Of a stretch of 64,000 bases of DNA, positions 59,056 through 64,000 are shown piece by piece. The notes beneath the pieces are model-generated. The model worked only from the letters and a program-made list of their open reading frames with translations. It searched no databases and had not been told where the DNA came from. The stretch's first letter is position 1, and each line of letters starts with the position of its first letter. Made by a program: the position numbers and the translations under genes. The DNA is from Epiperipatus broadwayi. Taxonomy: Eukaryota > Onychophora > Udeonychophora > Euonychophora > Peripatidae. The stretch lies in assembly GCA_028023455.1 (NCBI GenBank), contig JAQFVV010000042.1:6777922-6841921 (forward strand), written 5' to 3'.

Positions 59056-60735
59056 ATGACTTTAGATCAAATATTCCAAACAATTAGGAATGATATGGAA
59101 GCAACAACGGATAGTTGTTTCAGCAACTTGAAAACAACAATGGGGCAGATAATGGAACTTATAAAACTGATTATGGAGAATCACAAGGACAAAATCCTCA
59201 CTGCAAAGACTGAAACACTCTTAAACAAAACAACACCAAAGGAATTGGTTGGAAGATTCAATTAAGATGGATGATCAGATCAGCAGGACAAATGATAAGC
59301 CATTGGCCAGAATTCTATAATGATAGAATCTCAGTCATGTCAAAACATTCAAGCCATTAGAGTACCGCAATGTGAAATAGAATTGAGCCATAATATTTAG
59401 GATAGTCAAGAAGAAGAGAATGAAGCAAGGAATGGCCTGGAGATAGCCACTAAATATGTTGATATGACAAGTGATCCTTGTTCAGAATCCACATCAGATA
59501 ACATATGTAAAAGAGAATAACCCTCTCAAAACCAATCCAGATACCCAAGTATCAATTATACAAATGCCTATCCAGTTAATAAATTCCATGGAACACCAGT
59601 TATCTTATAGGACCCCAAATACTGCAAATCAAACTAATCATGAGCTGAATGGCAAACCCATGAGAGTTGAAATGACTTAACAAGACATCATGTCAGAATA
59701 TCTGAATGAAAATATGATGGTAAATGAAGTGGAAGGATCCTTAAAATCATCCCAACTGGAAGGATCCTTAAAATCATCCCAACATTCTCATTTTTACCAT
59801 AAAAGCAAAATTAGGATGTTTTTATACATGATATAGAAGAAATCACTGACAACCAACAGACTAATGCATTGATAATTATAATGTCTATCATAAAAAAGTT
59901 TGTCATAATATAAATACCAATATTCTAGATACAAATGAAGTTAATTAGTTTTATCATCTTAAATATACATCATGGAAATCTAAATCCCTCCATAACAAAG
60001 AAGATGATCAAATTATAAATAAACAGTGGGGTATAGTGACAAAAACCATACCACAAGGCACTAAACAAGAAGGTCCACAATTTCATAAATTGTGCAATAC
60101 CTGTGGAGGTCCTTTTTCGTTCATTAGGCATTGAAATGTTAGTGCTTAAAAAGCACTTATACAGGGATGGACCTCAAGGATTGCCAACTTTGGAACCTGG
60201 TAATAAACTTTTCTCAATGATTAAATCTCAAATGTAATTTTCCAAAACTAATAATAAATGTATACATGAATATAAGATGAAGAAAACATTTAAAATCAAT
60301 TTGGACATAGAAGAACCCACCCACATGTTCTGTAACTACTTAATCAGGTATAAGATACAAGTTAGCTATACCTACACATAAACCATACTGGTATTATTCC
60401 AAAATTTCAACCACCATTTGACCTTGTACAGTGTAATAAAAAAATTGAAATTTTGAAGGCACCCTAACAATTGAGAAAGAAAGCAGAATAAAGGAGCAGA
60501 AATAAAAGGACTATCCACCAATTTAATACAGGAGACAAGGTCTTTATTAAAAACTTTAACCCTAGTAAACAAATTGATGGTATATATCAAAAGTTTAATA
60601 GCTCTTATCGAGGACCATGCACTATTGTGAAGCAGGCAAGTCCTAATGCCTTTTGGATAAATATATATGGAGAGGTGAAATAAACCTATATTGTGAGAAT
60701 TTTAAAGCTATATTTAGATCAATCATAAGAATTAG
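59056..60735 (+). pseudogene. Decayed Gypsy-type gag-pol relic
   Basis: Plus-strand order: a gag-like helical start at 59056-59265 (MTLDQIFQTIRNDMEAT...), then charged, stop-interrupted frames. A zinc-knuckle CNTCGGPFSFIRH follows near 60093-60134, in which the last Cys codon has become TGA. After a gap lies an integrase C-terminal module at about 60531-60720: GDKVFIKNFNPSK, then SSYRGPCTIVKQASPNAFWI, the GPY/F pattern. Protease, RT and integrase core are deleted or unreadable. Confidence 0.6.
59746..59800. repeat. 26-bp tandem duplication
   Basis: GGAAGGATCCTTAAAATCATC occurs twice in tandem within the Gypsy relic. A second small tandem duplication (CCATCCATAAGCATAAAAC, period about 30 bp) lies at 61161-61220. 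Confidence 0.8.
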
Positions 60736-61299
60736 AGACTAATGTATGCAGTGTGCAGTAGAATTTTTAGATTGAGTTAAAAAAGAGGAAAGACAATAAG
60801 GGTATCATTTAAAACAAAGAATCAGATATTTCAATGGTGAGAATATACCCCAGCTGACAAGAAAAGTTACTTAAGGGATACTTCTGAGCCAACCAACTAG
60901 GAGCTAATCCATACACAGAGATGGATCCTTCATGATTCGTGTACCCTTCATGAAATCCAATAAGATTCCAAAGAGAACAGGATGAAGTGGTAAAATCTTA
61001 CATGTGCCCTCTACAATACAGCCACACCATTGGTTCGCTTCAAATCCTTCCATCATCTGAAAAGTCAACCTTCACACCAATCTCATTCCTGAATAGGCAA
61101 AAAAAGGGTAACTGAATGGATAAAAAATAAATGAACAGATTGTAATTAGTTTTCAAATAACCATCCATAAGCATAAAACTTGCATAGGACCATCCATAAG
61201 CATAAAACTTGCATAGGACCACTCATATCCAACTTTAAATAGATATATATGCACTAGAAGAATTGACATTTTCCTAACTGTCAGAAAATTTCAATCTTG

Positions 61300-62320
61300 T
61301 CAAAATGAGGGTGTTGTACAGGTTACTTACAATACACATAAACACTCGTGTACAAAGCTCATTTACAAATCAGTACTCTAATAAACAGAATAATATATAA
61401 GTAATTAAAGTCAACATAATAATAATAAAATTAACTTACATGTATATTAATAATGTTAATAAGAAACATTTGTTTTAAATAAAAATATTTCCCTAACTAG
61501 ACACATATATAAAATAAAAGCAAACCTATTGTTAATAACTATAAAAACTAATCAAGACTTAAACTTTAAACTTGAAAGTGATCTGCCAAGCATTCCAAGC
61601 AAACCATTGTTCAAAATATAAAAGTTTATTACTTAACTATTTAATTGAAAACATTAAATAATTCAACAATTAATATATATAAAAACCTCATGAATAAAAA
61701 ACTTCTAGGAGATTCAACAGAATTATTATTTTTATTATATATAGACTTTGTCAACAAGGAATTCTAGTGATTACAAAATCTACACTCAAGAAAGTTTCCT
61801 ACTAGTCATCAAATATTTAGAAGAATAAAAATATCAACCACGAAATTATAAAGAAATAGCAGAACATCTTTGGAATATTATTAAAAGAATAACTTTGTGC
61901 TATTAATATATATATATCATAGAAATCGATTTTAAAGCTTTTAATTTTAATTTATAGGCAAGTATATTAAAGTTATTCAAAAGTTTCTCCAATGATTCTA
62001 AGCTAGACAACTTGTTGTGGAGGTTTTGTGTGATGCTTCTCAGGAGATGTAAATATTAATTCATCTATTAAATGCCTAATTGTGATATCAAAATTTCTAT
62101 AAAATGAACTTTTATCTTAGTTTCAGTATATCAACTAACAGAGAATGGAATAGGTGCATGAGAGGATTGCACCTTACAGGAGCCAACCAACAATGTTCAT
62201 TCTATCAATGTCAGAAATTCCTAAAGGAATTTGAATTTACAAAATCAAGAGACTTTGTTATAAGCTTTAAGAACATTTTATAGAACATTTTCAGGACAGA
62301 AGTATTATCCAAACCATTTA
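61300..62320. other. No gene recognised
   Basis: AT-rich. Short frames near 62010-62280 read EVLCDASQEM and similar, which could be a retroelement RNase H trace, but this is too short to call. Confidence 0.4.
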
Positions 62321-62321
62321 A

Positions 62322-64000
62322 GTGGACAGTCTGAACTCTAAGTTCAGATACACCATATATTAATAGCTTTAGCAATAATCACCAAAGCCATAATGGCAAA
62401 AAAAAAAATCAAGTCAGATGTCACATGACCTAATTTAATAAGCTTGTATTACAAATGTTATATATAGAGCTAGCAAACAAGCTTTTAACAAGCTTTGCAG
62501 AATATCCCTAACCCCAGACCAGTTTCTGCTACTGGCATCCTCAGTGAGGCGCTAAGATATTCAAGCATTAGATTAAAAATACTAGAATAAATCCAGCCCT
62601 TTATTTAATATATAACTGTTAAGTAAAAAATCTGAAATTTTCAGACATTCAAATGTCTTTTAATCCAGCTATCTAACTTAAATAGCCAATGGGACTGAAC
62701 TAAGTTCAGATACACCATATATATTAATAGCTTTAGCAATATAAAATCACCAAAGTCACAATAGCAAAAAACAAATTAAAAAAAAAGTCAGATGTCACAT
62801 AACCTAATTTAATAAGCTTGTATTTACAAATGTTATATATAGAGCTCGCTAACAAGCTCTTAACAAGCTTTTCAGAATATTCCCAACCCCAGATTGTTTT
62901 CTGAAACTGGCTTCCTCAGTGAGGTGCTAGGAAATTCAAGCATTAGATTAAAAATACCAAGACAAGCCCAGCACATTATCTATTGTATAACTATTAAGTA
63001 GAAAATCTGAAATTTTCAAACATTTATATGCCTTTCAATCCAGCTATCTAACTTAGCCATTAATATATAGTGTATCTGAACTTAGTTCAGTCCCATATGG
63101 GTATTTAAGTTAGATAGCTGGATTGGAAGACATGGATGTCTGAGAATTTCAGATTTTTTACTTAATAGTTATACATTACATAAAATGCTGGGCTTGTCCT
63201 GGTATTTTTAATCCAATACTTGAGTAAGAATGCCAGTAGCATAAACTGGTCTGGGGTTAGGTATATTCTTCAAGTCTTGTTAAGAGCTTGTTTGCGAGTT
63301 CTATATATAACATTTATAATACAGAGAGCGTACCAATAGCTTAAACAAGCTTTTAATTGATAAGTGTGGTAAGAGAAAATATTTAAAATCTCTATCCAAA
63401 AAATGCTTATCCCAAAATCAATTGTTTTTGAGCTTATGGCTCATCTCTGTGAGGAGGTAGAGTTTTCAGACCCTAGATCTAAACTCAAAACCCAGCACTT
63501 ATATCACACATATTTGGACATGAAAATGTCTTTTACTCCAGCTATCTAACTTAAATAGCTATATGAGACTGAACTAAATTCAGATCTACCTTACATTAAT
63601 AGCCTCAGCATAGCCAAAACCATAAAGGTAAAATTATAATTATCAATAAAGCAAATCATATGTAATGTGACATTGTTTTTATAAGCTTGTATTTAGCCAA
63701 AATGTAATACAGAGAGCATACCAATAGCTCAAACAAGCTCTTAATTGATAAGTGCCATATGAAAAAATATTTAAAATCTCTATCCTAAAAACTCTTATTA
63801 GCAGACCAATTGTTTTTGAGTTTATGGTTCACCTCAATGAGGAGCTAGAATTTTCAGTCACTAGATCTAAAACATCAACTCAAAGCCCAGCGCCTATATA
63901 TTTAAGTAGAAACTCTGAAATTTTCAGACATGAAAATGTCTTTTACTCCAACTATCTAACTTAAATAGCTATATGGGACTGAACCAAATTCAGATCCACC
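62322..64000. repeat. Tandem array of ~370-400-bp hammerhead-bearing units
   Basis: Units share GACTGAACTAAGTTCAGAT, CACATGACC, ATAAGCTTGTATT, TCAGTGAGG, ATTTTCAGACAT, and CAGCTATCTAACTTAAATAG in order. Unit starts lie near 62330, 62693, 63565 and 63970 (cut by the window end). One unit (about 63065-63320) is inverted. Two subfamilies are visible: A (first two and the inverted one) and B (63320-63980, period about 388). One hammerhead-like site sits at the same place in each unit; only the first (62511-62550) is intact. The array continues past the window. Confidence 0.75.
62511..62550 (-). ncRNA. Candidate hammerhead ribozyme in the array unit
   Basis: Minus strand from 62550: GCCUCA, CUGAGGA (62544-62538, N7 is G), 11-nt stem-loop II with UGC/GCA fully paired to the base, GAAAC (62526-62522), UG, GUC (62519-62517), UGGGGU (62516-62511). 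Stem I is six pairs with two G-U. Unlike FB-1 it has a proper closing pair in stem II. The predicted cut is between 62517 and 62516. The equivalent sites in the other units are degenerate (GAAAAC and AUC at about 62886-62924; lost CUGANGA at 63221-63257). Confidence 0.65.

Noticed and set aside
62322-64000. CRISPR-like array
   Set aside because: Units are ~370-400 bp without short regular repeats and spacers, in clearly eukaryotic DNA; it is a tandem repeat array.

Overview
This is a 64-kb window of AT-rich, intron-era eukaryotic DNA from an invertebrate animal. The one clear host gene is a complete single-exon ISY1 (spliceosome NTC-associated factor, 26227-27075), whose N-terminus is of the invertebrate type. 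The repeat content (RTE LINE, Jockey/CR1-like LINE, Gypsy LTR elements, hAT, Merlin/ISXO2-like, Penelope-like element, tRNA-derived SINEs) fits an arthropod or mollusc. I cannot fix the species or phylum from the sequence alone. Nearly everything outside ISY1 is transposable-element sequence, much of it nested.

Layout. 0-5.1 kb: two decayed RTE LINE copies, the minus one split by two fold-back repeats (called FB-1 here). 6-6.5 kb: broken Merlin/ISXO2-type transposase. 7.6-11.1 kb: an internally deleted Gypsy element on the minus strand with both LTRs. 11.6-25.4 kb: decayed LINE pieces, palindromic MITEs, a hAT relic with recognisable BED finger, core and dimerisation regions, and an inverted SINE dimer. 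25.6-27.8 kb: ISY1 with a 78-bp FB-1 insertion upstream and a long hairpin downstream. 28.5-29.3 kb: Penelope-like GIY-YIG nuclease remnant beside a tRNA-headed SINE. 31-34 kb: tRNA SINEs and unreadable retroelement debris. 36.2-45.8 kb: two solo LTRs of one long-LTR family in opposite orientation, with LINE, SINE and FB-1 insertions between them. 47.6-58.2 kb: a complete, young, pol-less LTR element with ~3.9-kb LTRs and a 4-bp target duplication. 59-61 kb: decayed Gypsy gag-pol. 62.3-64 kb: tandem array of ~370-400-bp units running off the window edge.

Two systems stand out. (1) The 10.7-kb LTR element has no reverse transcriptase, but in sense orientation it carries an intact 557-codon ORF. 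This ORF joins a coiled-coil N-terminus to a titin/twitchin-like partial Ig, FN3 and Ig cassette. It looks like a host muscle-gene fragment captured as cDNA by a retroelement. (2) The dispersed FB-1 repeats and the terminal array carry compact type-I hammerhead-ribozyme layouts: stem I, CUGANGA, stem II, GAAAC, a 2-nt loop, GUC, stem I. FB-1 copies are head-to-head inverted dimers, and seven of them have 10-14-bp target-site duplications. A third repeat family, tRNA-headed and adjacent to the Penelope-like nuclease remnant, has a degenerate version of the same core. Together these suggest retrozyme-like, Penelope-associated non-autonomous elements. The ribozyme and mobilisation claims are inferences from sequence pattern and need folding, family alignment and cleavage tests.
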